A stretch of DNA of 64,000 nt, taken from contig NC_088654.1 of the NCBI RefSeq assembly GCF_964019385.1, forward strand, positions 13,489,700-13,553,699, given 5' to 3'. Positions 23,240-34,165 of the stretch are shown here, piece by piece. The translations under genes and the position numbers were made by a program. A model generated the notes under the pieces. That model saw only the letters and a program-made list of their open reading frames with translations, had not been told where the DNA came from and searched no databases. This stretch comes from Sycon ciliatum. Its lineage: Eukaryota; Porifera; Calcarea; Leucosolenida; Sycettidae. The stretch's first letter is position 1, and each line of letters starts with the position of its first letter.

Positions 23240-23257
23240 TGGTAGCAGAGGATGGTT
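23240..23257 (+). other. Primer-binding site, initiator tRNA-Met
   Basis: TGGTAGCAGAGGATGGTT begins 1 nt after the LTR and is the complement of the 3' end of metazoan initiator tRNA-Met including CCA. This sets element polarity and supports an animal host. Confidence 0.92.
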
Positions 23258-24091
23258 ACTACTCTGCTTTTGGCAGGTGTTCTGGTCGCTCTGCTTACGC
23301 TCCTCGTACTCGTCGTTCGGCTGATAAACGATATCAAGACCGCTCAGCGCGTTAGCCAAGGAAACCGAACGATACATCCGAACTCGGAACCGTGGGAGCC
23401 AACACCCCGCCTTACGAAAGAGCCGCCTGTGTTTGGAGGAGATTCCGCTACATTCAAAGAATGGACGTTTGCAATGGACATGGCCCTACGGTCGTTGGCA
23501 CTCCCAAATGCGGCACAGAGGGTCGACTACGCGGCAGGATTTTTGACTGGAAACGCTCGTCTTTGGTTGATAGCGGCATTGGAAGCTAACCAAGTGTTTT
23601 CCGACTGGCCTGCTCTGAAAGCGACACTTGGCGATGTGTACGGACCACGGCACAACGAGGAAACCTCGCGTATGGGACTAATTTCCGCAGCGCAGCACGG
23701 GTCGCTGGACGCATACATTGCTGCTTTCACTCGCCTCAGCCTGCAAGTGCCGGAAATCGACCACCACACCAGAGCGCTGCTGTTCGTCAGGGGTCTAGTG
23801 CCGCACATCCAGCGACAGGTCATGCGTGAGCATCCACGTACCCTGGAGCAAGCTGTCATGGCAGCAAACACCGTGGAGCAGTCGTCAGGGCCACCGGCGT
23901 CGGGGCCACCAGCCAGTAGAGAGTCGCGTTCCGTGCCCAGCTTCCGTGGTCAGGGCCTCCGCAAGCTGACGGACCAAGAGCGTGTCCAACTGCGAGCAAT
24001 GGGACACTGCTTTGCTTGCAGGAAGCCAGGCCACCTCGCTAAAGACTGTACTGAGGGTGGACAGCGCTACCCAAACGCTGGTCGCCAGTAA
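23252..24091 (+). CDS. Chromovirus Gag with CCHC zinc knuckle
   Basis: 279 residues. Gag forms the particle that packages element RNA. A capsid-like region ('FKEWTFAMDMAL', 'ARLWLIAAL', 'LFVRGL') occupies roughly residues 60-200 and the zinc knuckle C-x2-C-x4-H-x4-C lies near the end ('CFACRKPGHLAKDC'). The only upstream in-frame codons before the ATG lead to a TAG, so 23252 is the first start; it overlaps the primer-binding site. The first ~25 residues are strongly hydrophobic (L/V/A-rich), resembling a membrane anchor, which is unusual for Ty3/gypsy Gag. Confidence 0.9.
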   Translation: MVTTLLLAGVLVALLTLLVLVVRLINDIKTAQRVSQGNRTIHPNSEPWEPTPRLTKEPPVFGGDSATFKEWTFAMDMALRSLALPNAAQRVDYAAGFLTGNARLWLIAALEANQVFSDWPALKATLGDVYGPRHNEETSRMGLISAAQHGSLDAYIAAFTRLSLQVPEIDHHTRALLFVRGLVPHIQRQVMREHPRTLEQAVMAANTVEQSSGPPASGPPASRESRSVPSFRGQGLRKLTDQERVQLRAMGHCFACRKPGHLAKDCTEGGQRYPNAGRQ

Positions 24092-27000
24092 GAAAGGGGG
24101 TGCGCTTACTGGCGACGACCCAAGCGCCCACGCCGGTACCAGTCGCTAACCGGTTCGGAGCTCTGGAGGTTGAAGACGTTGCTCTCCAGGAACCTACGGA
24201 GCCGGAGACACCCATAGCTGTAGGAAACTGTCCCGTTGCAGAAAGGTGTCATGTCAGCAACGTCAGCGTCGGCAATGAACCTGAACACGACCTACTGCGC
24301 ATACAGGGAAAGATCGGCGGTCGCCGTGCAGTGATGCTGATAGATTCCGGTTCGACGCATGACTTCATTGCAGACAGTTTTGTTCGAAAGCATCATCTTG
24401 ACACGGATGCAAGCTCAGCAGTGCTGAGCGTAACATTGGCGGACGGCTCGACCAGCGAGGTCCCGCAGATTTCCACACGCACGCTAAGGGTGACAGTCGG
24501 GGGCTTCAGTGAGGAACAGCACTTTACTGTGTATCCCCTGACTCGCTACGACGCTATTCTTGGCAAGCCGTGGCTTACAAGGAACAACCCCAGCATCAAC
24601 TTCCGTACGAACGAAGTTCAGTTGGACGGTGAGCCCTTTGTTGCCAAATTGCCTTCAGCTAACCCGCCGACAGCCGACCGGCCATCTGTGGAAAGCATGT
24701 TTATCAGTGGCCGACAAGCTCGTCATGCCCTGAGGAGTGGAGCCGAGGGGTTTCTTGCATGGGTCACTGCTGCAAACGAGGAGAATCGTTCCGGGCCACA
24801 ACTCCAGGAATCAGAGCAACAAGACATCCAGAACCTGCTCAAGAGGTACCAGGATTTATTTCCAGACGAGCTGCCGAATGAGCTTCCACCGAAGAGACCA
24901 GTCGACCATGAAATCCAGATAGAAGATGGAGCCAGACCACCGTCTCGACCCGCCTACCGCCTGCCGAAACCAGAGATGGACGAGCTCCAGTCACAGCTAT
25001 CAGAATTACTTGAGAAGGGATTCATTGAGCCAAGTAAGTCGCCATACGGTGCACCTGTGTTTTTTGTGAAAAAGTCGGATGGTACTCTGAGAATGGTGTG
25101 CGATTGGCGAGAATTGAATAGAATTACGATCAAAAACAAAGCTTGTCTTCCTAATATTGATGACTTATTCGACACGATCCAGGGCAGTGCATATTTCTCC
25201 AAGTTGGACTTGCGGTCAGGCTACAATCAAATCAGAATTCAAGACTCGGATGTTTCTAAGACGGCCATTAATACGCCGTTCGGCCACTTCCAATTTAGAG
25301 TCATGGGATTCGGGCTGACTAATGCCCCGGCCACCTTTCAGTCACTCATGAACTCTATTCTGCAACCGCATCTCCGAAAATTCGTTGTAGTATTCTTGGA
25401 TGATATTCTAGTTTTCAGCAAGACCTGGGAAGATCATCAGCATCATCTTCAAACAGTTCTAGAAACACTTAGAAATAGTGAGCTGTATTGCAAACAGTCT
25501 AAATGCGAATTCGGCGTGAGAGAAGTTCTCTTCTTGGGGCATAAAATCAACGGCACATCAATTTCCCCTGATCCCAAGAAGATAAGTGCTGTGGAAACAT
25601 GGCCAACTCCGTCGTCAGTAACTGATGTGAGGAAGTTTCTTGGCTTTGCAAACTATTTCCGAAGGTTCATAGATCGACACTCGACCATCTCTCGTCCATT
25701 AGAAGAAATCACCGGAAAAAATTCACGCTTTGAATGGAGCGCTGCTAGACAGAAGGCATTCGAGTCTCTAAAATCAGCATTACTCGAGGCGCCAGTGTTG
25801 CAACTGGCCGATGTTGAGAAAAGCTTCATGGTAGAAACTGACGCAAGTGACTTTGCCGTGGCGGGTGTGCTCCTGCAGCAGGGAGAAGATATGGATTTGC
25901 ATCCCGTAGCCTATTGTAGTCGGAAACTGTCAGCTGCAGAACGCAACTATACTGCGGCCGAGAGGGAAACGTTGGCTGTGGTATTTGCATTAAAGTGCTG
26001 GAGAATCTATCTATTCCGCCACTTTGACCTGATGACTGATAATATGGGTGTTGTCTATTTACGAACCAAACCGACTCTCACCAAGCGTGAGGCAAGATGG
26101 GTAGAGTTTTTAGCTGACTATGACTTTACGGTCTTTCACAAACCAGGAAAGAAAAACATTGCCGACCCGCTTTCACGCCGTCCAGATCTGTTCAGTGATT
26201 CTGAAATAGGCGGGTCATCCTATCCTCCTAACATTCAGTTGAATGCCATAGAGCATACCCTAGAGATTAATCCAGACTTAGCGCAGTTAATTGTCAGCGG
26301 TTACAAGTGCGACAAGGATCTTGCTCCCATTATCAGGAGACTGAAAAATTCAAGCCATGACAATCTGCACGACCGTTACCTTCTAAATGAAACACCCGGT
26401 TATCTTTATCTCAGATCTTCACCACAGAACAGGTTATGAATTCCAAAGAGTAGCAAACTCCGACTCGCCCTGCTTCAAGAATACCATGACTGTGTGACTG
26501 CGGGGCATCCCGGTCGAGATCGCACCTATTTCAGACTCTCTAGATATTTCTATTGGCCCAGAATGGGACTGGATGTAAAGGCGTTTGTCAAGTCATGTGA
26601 CGTCTGCCAACGAGTTAAAGGCGGCCAGCTAAAAACTGGTCTCTTGCAGAATTTACCAGTGCCCAGTCAGCCGTGGGCGGATATCTCGATGGATTTTATC
26701 ATGGGTTTGCCTAGGACCGATACAGGTCATGATGCTATATATGTATTTGTAGACCGCTTGACAAAGTGTGTACATTTAGCACCTACTTCCTCTACTATTG
26801 ACGCTAAAGGAAGTGCTGATCTGTATATTCAACATGTATTTCGACTTCATGGTTTGAGTTCTAGTATTGTATGTGATCGTGATCCAAGATTTACGGCAGC
26901 ATTTTTTCAGGAATTGTTTGATCGCTTAGGAACGAAACTAGCATTTAGTACTGCCAATCACCCTCAGACAGATGGCCTAACTGAACGAGTAAACAGAATA

Positions 27001-27753
27001 GTAGAGGATGTGCTGAGGGCTTTTGTAAATCATAAACAAGATAACTGGGATATGCTCCTACCTCTCTGTGAGTTTTCTATCAACAGCGCTACTCAATCAT
27101 CTACAGGAAACACACCGTTCTTCTTAAATTACGGTCTAAATCCCAGAGCGCCACCCGACTTCCTCAACCCTATTCAGGGAGGCAGAGATTCAGCTGATTG
27201 GTTGCAAGCAAGACAAGACGCGGTCAAGATCTCACAAGATGCGCTAGTGGCAGCTCAAGCTCGTCAGGCCTTCTATGCAGATCGGACAAGGGTCGAGGGA
27301 AAGCTGAAGGTGGGAGATTTGGTAATGGTCTACCGGGATTTCCTCCTGACTCCTGAAGCTCGGGACCGACCATCCCATAAATTACGCCCCAAGTGGTTTG
27401 GCCCCTTTCCTATAACCCATGTGGTCGGCCCGAATGCCTACAAGCTCAAGTTGCCTCATACCAGCCGCTGTCACCCGGTATTTAATGTGTCGGCACTCCG
27501 TGCCTACGAGAAGAACGCTATTCCTAATAGGAGACAGCCTACGCCTCCGCCTATCACGGACCTTGATGGTCATGCCCGCTATGTGGTGGAGAACATTCTC
27601 AGTCACCGCCGCCGGCAGAATCAGCTTCAGTACCTAGTCAAGTGGCAAGGCTACTCTGATGCCACTTGGGAGCCTGAACATTATTTGTTGGATGAATCTG
27701 GTAATGACATTGTTCCACTTCAGAAGTACAAAACCTTGGCTTCTGCCCGCTGA
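24055..27753 (+). CDS. Chromovirus Pol: protease, RT, RNase H, integrase, chromodomain (one TGA)
   Basis: Counting from the codon at 24100: protease D-S-G at about residues 82-84; RT from ~285 with 'KLDLRSGYNQI' and the 'FLDD' active site at ~432-435; RNase H with 'ETDAS' near 579-583. An in-frame TGA at 26437-26439 interrupts the linker; the same frame continues with an HHCC integrase zinc finger ('GHPGRDRTYF', 'CDVC'), a D,D-35-E core ('DFIMGL', 'VCDRDPRF', 'GLTERVN') and a C-terminal chromodomain (about 27571-27720: 'YVVENIL', 'YLVKWQGY', 'TWEPE'). The chromodomain defines the chromovirus lineage and directs integration to marked chromatin in relatives. Expression is by -1 frameshift from gag. 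Confidence 0.93.
24070..24076 (+). promoter_or_regulatory. -1 ribosomal frameshift heptamer CCCAAAC
   Basis: In gag phase the bases read C CCA AAC, a canonical X XXY YYZ slippery site. It lies in the 37-bp gag/pol overlap (pol open from 24055, gag stop at 24089-24091). Slipping one base back enters the pol frame. Confidence 0.75.
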
Positions 27754-27939
27754 GTTTTGCAGTTGAACTTCTAGTTTCACCTTACACATTTGTTGAGCTT
27801 ATTACACTTTATTTGCATGGAGTTTCAGTCGTCTTATTGTGTTACTTCAGTGCGAAGCCTTTTTTCGTCTCGCACGTGTTTGCGCTTATTGTACTCTATT
27901 CCACTTGAGCATTTGGGTTATAAGCTCCTTCCTCTCCAT

Positions 27940-27952
27940 AGGAGGGGGATGA
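27940..27952 (+). other. Polypurine tract
   Basis: AGGAGGGGGATGA lies immediately before the 3' LTR, the normal place for plus-strand priming. Confidence 0.85.
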
Positions 27953-28135
27953 TGTAACAGTTTTCCCCTGTTCTCTATAACTTTACACTCCCTCGCACCT
28001 CATGCGTCTTACGCCTGTCTATTAGCACCTTCATTGGCGCCATTGCCACGTGTATACTATCACATTTTGCATATAACTGGTCAAGGCACGCTCAACCAGG
28101 CCTCTTACTTTTCAAGTTTGATTAAACCTGTTACA
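27953..28135 (+). repeat. 3' LTR of the chromovirus
   Basis: 183 bp, one mismatch to the 5' LTR, followed directly by the CACTC target duplication. Confidence 0.96.
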
Positions 28136-28349
28136 CACTCACACTAGTACACTGCCAGCGCATGGATTCGGGCGTGCTTAGCCTGACGTCGTACAACTGC
28201 TTCCTTTGAACTTTCTCTTTCTTTCTTGCTGTTGGCTTCACTTCAAAGACTAGTCTAATTAGCGGTGACTTTTAGCTTGTGCCAGCACCAAATTTTCACC
28301 CTCCATCCCTCCCATTTAATCATCTTCCTAATGGAACTATGGAACATTT

Positions 28350-28640
28350 AGCTCTATCGCTCCTAACTGGTCACTTGCTTCGCTAGTTGCGGCTCTTCAC
28401 GAGCCAGTTGTTGCCAATTGCATTGGCTTTGCCTTGCAACCCCATTGTGGCACAATGTGGGTTTATTGCGGCTCCTCGCGAACCAGTTGCTGCCAGTGGC
28501 CTGGCATTGCTTTCCAGGTCTTCGAGCTTTTGCATTACAAGACCAGTTACTCGAAGCAGCACACCATCTCCAAAACAATTCCTTGTTGAATGGGCTGAGT
28601 ATGAGTGTGTGAGGGATATGGTGCTAATTAAACACTACAA
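28350..28640. repeat. Second copy of the repeat at 22471-22872
   Basis: Direct copy with one 125-bp unit instead of two. Confidence 0.85.
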
Positions 28641-29477
28641 CATGTAAAGAAAGAAGAAAACCAAAAATTCAAGAAATGAAACTCGATTATGAAATCAAAA
28701 TGGAAATTTGAAAAAGTCTAATCAAATGAAAACTCAAGGCAAATGTAACAATGTTGTGTAAAAGATTCAACTCAATCCCTACAGTCCTTTAAGCTAAAGA
28801 TGAACGCTGGCTCTGGACTGCTCCTGTGTTTGGCGATTTTGTGGTACACTGTGCAGTGCCGCGCGATTCGAAACTTCAAAAAGGGTCCAAAAAGGCACCT
28901 CAACTGGGGTTCGTACCACAAATGTACTGTTATGCAAGTGGAGTGAACGGCCTGAATTTTCATGGTTTTTACCCATTTCAGTGCTTTGGGGGCAAAGCCT
29001 GGCCGAAATCCTATTCTTGTTACGGCTTGTTTTATGGAGAAATAGACTTCAAAAACACGATTGGAAAAACATTCCATGGGGGATTGCCAAAAAATTGTGA
29101 CGAAAAACTCGAATTTTGACCCGTTTATAGGCAAAAAGCTAGGATATCATCTTTTTCTGAATGGACTGCAGACGAATGCTTTGAAAAAATTTGAAGTGTG
29201 CATGGATGAAATAAATAGAGGGAAAAAATTGAAAACAATAGAAAACGCAACAGAAATCCAGAAAAAACCTAAGCAGCCACACAAAATCACAATCCGACCA
29301 ACAGCAACAAATAGTCAGAGAATGGAAAACAAATCCTAGCACAAATCGCACACAAGGAAACCAAAATCTTAACAATCCTGCCAGAGGCTGCTTAAAAAGC
29401 TCCAAAATAACTAAAAAGGACACAGCGAAAAACACTCTTGTTTTTGTTTTTACTTTTGCAGGTATAAAAAATGAAGA
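28641..29477. other. No gene recognised
   Basis: AT-rich, with A-runs. Frames on both strands (for example 28772-29134 on -, 29061-29339 on +) show no motif I know. The bases 29478-29570 share about 95 bp, inverted, with 3735-3830. Confidence 0.45.
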
Positions 29478-29764
29478 GCGAAGCGTTATCAAAACTAGTA
29501 AAGTCAGTGAATGACAGTTCTGTCACCCGCCTAATAAAACACTCCTTAGACTAAGTACTTACTGAGCTTTGGAGGTCAACAGCGAGTACGTGTAGGTGCG
29601 TATTGACTTTGCAGTTCCAACATTTCCTGTTTCAGCCCAGCGTTACATAATAACTTCTATGCGCTCTAAAGGTTGATGCCTGTTAAAAAGCACTCGAACC
29701 TAGTATTTTATGTTTTAAACGACGTGTATGATGCCATAGGTGACGCCCGCCTTGGCACCTTCTT

Positions 29765-29940
29765 TTGACCGCGCTAGATGTCAGGAACGATAATGATAAA
29801 ATCATATGATGCACTCGCGGCCACCTTCTGTCCCCATATGCTACCTCATGCCTAAGGTCTAAGCTGAAGTTTTAGTCATCTATAAGTACTAGGGCAAGTT
29901 GAATAAAACGACAAATCTTTGATTCTAAGTACACCAATTC
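29765..29940. repeat. Right end of dispersed repeat, copy 3
   Basis: Matches the 19739-19910 segment in direct orientation. Confidence 0.65.
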
Positions 29941-30224
29941 CTCTTTATGATGGTCCGCTAGCGGTAACAACTGCTATTGTAGCTTGCCTCCAACACGCTA
30001 TGAAAGCATACATTTAAACCTACAATTTCTCTTACAAGCCCATCCCTTTTTGCTTGATTTGTTCCAGTACCTACGCAATCTCTAAATACTGGCGCGTGGA
30101 TTCCAGTTCCGTACGAAAGTTCATTTCAAACCAGACGGAAAATGCGATGTTTCATTTTCCGCAGTGTGCGGACTGCAGCTGAATTATGTCATGTTGTTGT
30201 ATTCTTTTATTTTTGACTGAAGAA

Positions 30225-30420
30225 AAAATTGACTGTCACCACCAGGACACGCACCAGGGACCCTTGCGATTATTTTATTTCAATTCGCTAAGGGCACAGG
30301 CAATACTGCCTTCTCACCGGACAAAGGATTCTCCGGTTCCTATCAAAAATGAGAAATCTGCGATATGAATGTGTATGAGAAAAATATTAGAAAAATGAAT
30401 ATTGACGATGTCGGATTACG
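30225..30420. repeat. SINE-derived repeat, copy 1
   Basis: Begins with a fragment (CACCAGGGACCCTTGCG) of the B-box side of the SINE at 35.4 kb and continues with sequence repeated at 33045-33212. Confidence 0.6.
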
Positions 30421-30594
30421 AATACCAATAACGAAGGCAGCGCGAAGCGCATCTGGCCCATAAAAAAGAGATCATAGTTGCATACTTTTGTTTGTGCACT
30501 CTTTGCTATTAGCTAGAACGATTGTACTGCATTTGAACATATTTTAGAAGACCGCAATGTATGATGACATACGTGACACCCAACTTGGTAGCTT

Positions 30595-30770
30595 TCTTTG
30601 ACAGCGCTAGATGTCCGGAAAGCTAATGATAACATCCTACGGTGCACTCGCAGTCACCTTCTGTCCCCGTATGCTAGCTCATGCTGAAGGCTAAGGCTGA
30701 GGTTTGGTTTATCTATAAGTACTAGGCCAACGTGAATAAGACGACAAGTCTTTGATCTGAAATAGACGAT
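30595..30770. repeat. Right end of dispersed repeat, copy 4
   Basis: Matches 19739-19910 and 29765-29940 in direct orientation. Confidence 0.65.
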
Positions 30771-30824
30771 TTAATGTTACTGGTGGTTATAGGGGAAGGA
30801 GAAACATAATTTCTAACCGATTTC

Positions 30825-31053
30825 AAGGCCGATGGGTTTGTGTTCCTGCTCAATGGTATTCTTATAGATCCCATCAATGGCGAGATTGTTGATGGTCCAA
30901 GTCCTCTTGCTAGCTATCAGTACCTCCGTACAGGCTGCCGGATGCGTATCCACTGTCACGTGCTCGTGTACCGCAACCGATTTCATCTGCAACCAGCATC
31001 AAATTGTTTCAAATATGCCTACGGACATCCCGGTCACTGTTATCAATATGTAA
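30825..31053 (+). CDS. Possible exon, unrecognised protein
   Basis: An open frame rich in Tyr, Cys and His ends at a consensus donor (TAT|GTAAGT at 31053/31054). The acceptor side is weak (TTTCAAG). The residues 'GCRMRIHCHV' and 'HPGHCYQY' give four Cys and several His, but I cannot name a domain. It could be a 5' exon of a host gene or chance. Confidence 0.25.
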
Positions 31054-31665
31054 GTTTCATTATGCCCCATGCATATGGAAATTTCTTACGTGTATTTGAA
31101 GCCATCTACTGTTTGCTAATTCCACCCCAGAGCCATTCATCGTACATGTAATAGAGCTCCGTTCAGTTTTCTTCTGACGAGTTTTAGAAATCCTGAAAGC
31201 TAAAATAGGAGTAAAGTGATAAACATAGAGATGAAAGGCTCCTTTTACTGGAGTGGAGTGGAGTAAAAAAAACACTAGCCATGCAAGCTTCAAAGTAGGA
31301 CTTGTCTAACTGCGGGTAGCACAAGGAGCATGACTGATAATGATTAAAAAATTTAGTAGGAACATGTATGGTGGAAGATTCCGACTTCCTCCTCCGCTAA
31401 CTGCGCTGCGGATGTCCTACTATGCCTCTTGATTTGAATCTCCAGAAATCGGCCTACGATTGTCCGGCTTGAAACAAAGTCATACCGAGGTCACGCTCTA
31501 CCTCCGAGCCCTAATTTTCCCCTCGCCGTGTAATAATAATATTAGCTAATCATTTGAATAAAGATCGGTACCAAAATGTATACGAGTGCGATAAACAGCA
31601 TTATAATTTAGGCCAGTGCATACAATACCGTGTCTAGGGGCAAATGTTTGGAAAAAGAGTTTTTC

Positions 31666-31943
31666 ACACAAGCGGAAAAACCGTCAGAGATCAAATTCCA
31701 TTACACAGTGTTTCACCGTTCAAGCAACGGATCATCAGATGGGTGATCAAACAAAGTATGATACACTGGTTATATACTCAGAAGGTGTGAACTCCGTCAC
31801 TATGGAGTGTGAAAATTATCATTATGTCGGGTGCCGGATGTGACAAGTCCATTTTTCATGATGCATTGTACAGAGTGCCTAGGTGCTAGATGAAACACTG
31901 TGTAACGGAATTTGATCTCTGACGGTTTTTCCGCTTGTGTGTG
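31666..31943. repeat. Fold-back element with ~52-bp arms
   Basis: Bases 31666-31717 and 31891-31943 are near-perfect reverse complements. The left arm runs into a hammerhead-like motif on the minus strand. The partner in the right arm keeps only the 3' half (GAAACACTGTGTA). Confidence 0.75.
31698..31743 (-). ncRNA. Degenerate hammerhead ribozyme
   Basis: Minus strand: CCAU/AUGG stem I (4 bp), CUGAUGA, stem II CCGUU/AACGG preceded by a U-U mismatch at the 10.1-11.1 position, GAAA, stem III ACA-CUG-UGU and A17. Stem III and the cleavage site equal those of the 58-60 kb elements. The mismatch next to the core would reduce activity. Confidence 0.5.
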
Positions 31944-33044
31944 ATGGAGCTCTGCCTCGCTTGCATTGAGCACTCTCCGCAGTTTGAGACCATTCCCTTG
32001 TGTGAAAAAGAGTTTTTCTAAAAAATCTATCACAGGGGTCTACAGAACACCACTGTGGAAGATAAAGTTGGATATCACGAAAGAAAGTACACAGAGACCA
32101 TGATTTCTATGGCATTATCCAACGAGGAATACGCCTTGAAGTATGCATTATCAACAGCGTCGTTGGAAGCAGTAACAATTTTGGCATCAGCCTTCAGTAT
32201 TGGGCAAGACATTCCATGAAGGCTGCCGTGTCCTGCAAGTGCAAGTACTTGCACTTGCAGGGTCGAGCTGATATTGCCAAATGCATGACCGCCGCATGAT
32301 TTTTTTGCGGGCAATATGCGACCTGTTCATATTATTATTGTTAACATGGTCACGGAGTGGTTCCGTTGTCGAAATATTTCATCGTCTGCACGAACAGAAC
32401 GAATATCATCCCGGAGTAGCTCACACTTGTTGCACACATCCATCCGTCGTGTCATGAACTAGATGGACTTGCACTTCTTAGTCCACAGGTACAAATATAC
32501 ACAGTAACCCAAGGTTTTCGCTTCACCAGACTGCTTGAAATAGTCCGAAAGAACAGGCAGCATATGCTGGCAAGCTTTTGGGAGATTCCTCACCTCTCCT
32601 TCTGGATGCTGCAGGCAAAGGGTGACCGAACACTAAGCTGTAGGTCATGATGATTTTTTTACAACATACACAACTCACCGGCAAGCACATGGGGCTAGCA
32701 CGGGGTGAGAGGGTTCTTGCGGAGCCTGCCATACTCAACTGGCCAGAGGTCTCGGCATCTTCAAATGGCAGTCGCACCAAATTTGGGAGGAAAGCAAAAA
32801 CACAAGGGGGAATGGTACGAGAGAAAAACTGCGAAGGTCTGTCTCCCACTTCAGCCGTAAATTTATTCCAAGGCACATTGCCAATTTTCCATGTGCACCG
32901 GGAGGATAGCTATCGAAGCATGATGCGCGTCCCTTCCGTTGCCCAAGCTGAGGCCCGCCAGTCACACGAGCAGTGCAACCGGTACACCAATGTAAAAGGT
33001 CGAGTCGCTTCGATTTCATCCCGGAGATAGGATTCCGCTCAACG
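31944..33044. other. No supported gene; 30-bp palindrome
   Basis: The perfect palindrome at 32232-32261 (CCTGCAAGTGCAAGT and its complement) lies inside a 79-codon frame on the minus strand (32075-32314). Other frames (32523-32876 and 32735-33100 on -) show nothing recognisable. Confidence 0.45.
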
Positions 33045-33212
33045 TTGTTGTATTCTTTTAATACAATTCGCTCAGGGCACAGGCAATACTGCCTTCTCAC
33101 CGGAGAGAGGATTCTCCGACTCCTACCAAAAACGAAAAATCTGCGATATGAATATGTACATGTATGAGAAAGATATGAGAAAAATGAATAATGATGATGT
33201 TGGATTACGATA
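33045..33212. repeat. SINE-derived repeat, copy 2
   Basis: Direct copy of about 30255-30420, from TTGTATTCTTTTA to GGATTACGA. Confidence 0.6.
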
Positions 33213-34165
33213 GTTTAGTTGTTATGCAAGAGTTCCCTGACGATTAAAGATAAAGCGTGTCTGGAGGCAAATGTCGAGAAAGGATGCGAGAAAAAATACA
33301 GCGTTCCGGAAAGGCAATGGTGCACATAAATAGAGCATAAGGCAATGGTGCAGAAAGAGGTGAGAACTTACAAACAAGGCAATCGTGCAGAAAAGAGGGA
33401 ACTGAACACAAGAACTAGCGGTTCTAGAGGCTAAGACACAAAGAGGTAGGGACCAGCGAATCAATACAGTGTCAGATAGTGCTCATGAATTCATCCTTTC
33501 GTGATACACATCTAACTTCAGGCAACAACATATTCCTGGGAATGGCACCTTGGAAACGGATGGAGGACCGACGTGAAGCTGCTGATATGGTAGTTCTGAA
33601 CGCAGACACAGCCTTCAAGAATCAGTGAGTCCATGACGGGAATACTCTGAAGCGCCTCCTACTCAATGTCAGTTGCAGAGTCCCCAGAATCTCCGCCTGA
33701 TTCTACCGCACTTGACTCACCTCCAAATTCAACGCACGAGCCTTTAATCGCGGACGCTTAGCTGGGGCTTCACCAGAGTTATTGTGAGCACTACAACTGC
33801 TAGTTGCTGACTCCTCCTACGTACAGTACGCCAAATGGATTGTTGTCTTCCTCCTCAATAATAAATGTGCCGGTCACTTGGGACGCGCCGAGGATAATCA
33901 CGCGAGCTGTACAGCTCGACCGAAGTGTTGCTCGCGTCTGCCACGAAGTCTGTCTGGTCAGAGGCCCATCCCTCGAGTGCTACTTCTAACTCCTTCTGCT
34001 TTGCCACGTCCATGATGATTGACGAAATTCGATCGCTTGTCACTTCTCTTGTGGTCTTCAGATCGATTCAGTTTTGTCGACAAAATCAGCGATCAAGCAA
34101 CAATAAAATTAAACTCTTTTTTCGGGGGGATTTTATCAAAATTCTGAAAGAAATAGGTTTCCCCA
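33213..34165. other. No gene recognised
   Basis: No motif, terminal repeat or RNA gene seen. A 62-codon minus frame at 33855-34043 is acidic and Ser/Asp-rich and may be part of an unknown gene. Confidence 0.4.

Larger units (their letters stand above)
23056..28135 (+). mobile_element. Complete Ty3/gypsy chromovirus, 5080 bp
   Basis: Two 183-bp LTRs differing at one position enclose PBS, gag, pro-pol with RT, RNase H and integrase, a chromodomain and a polypurine tract. The 5-bp target duplication CACTC is at 23051-23055 and 28136-28140. The near-identical LTRs mean a recent insertion. Only one coding defect is visible, an in-frame TGA at 26437-26439. Confidence 0.97.
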
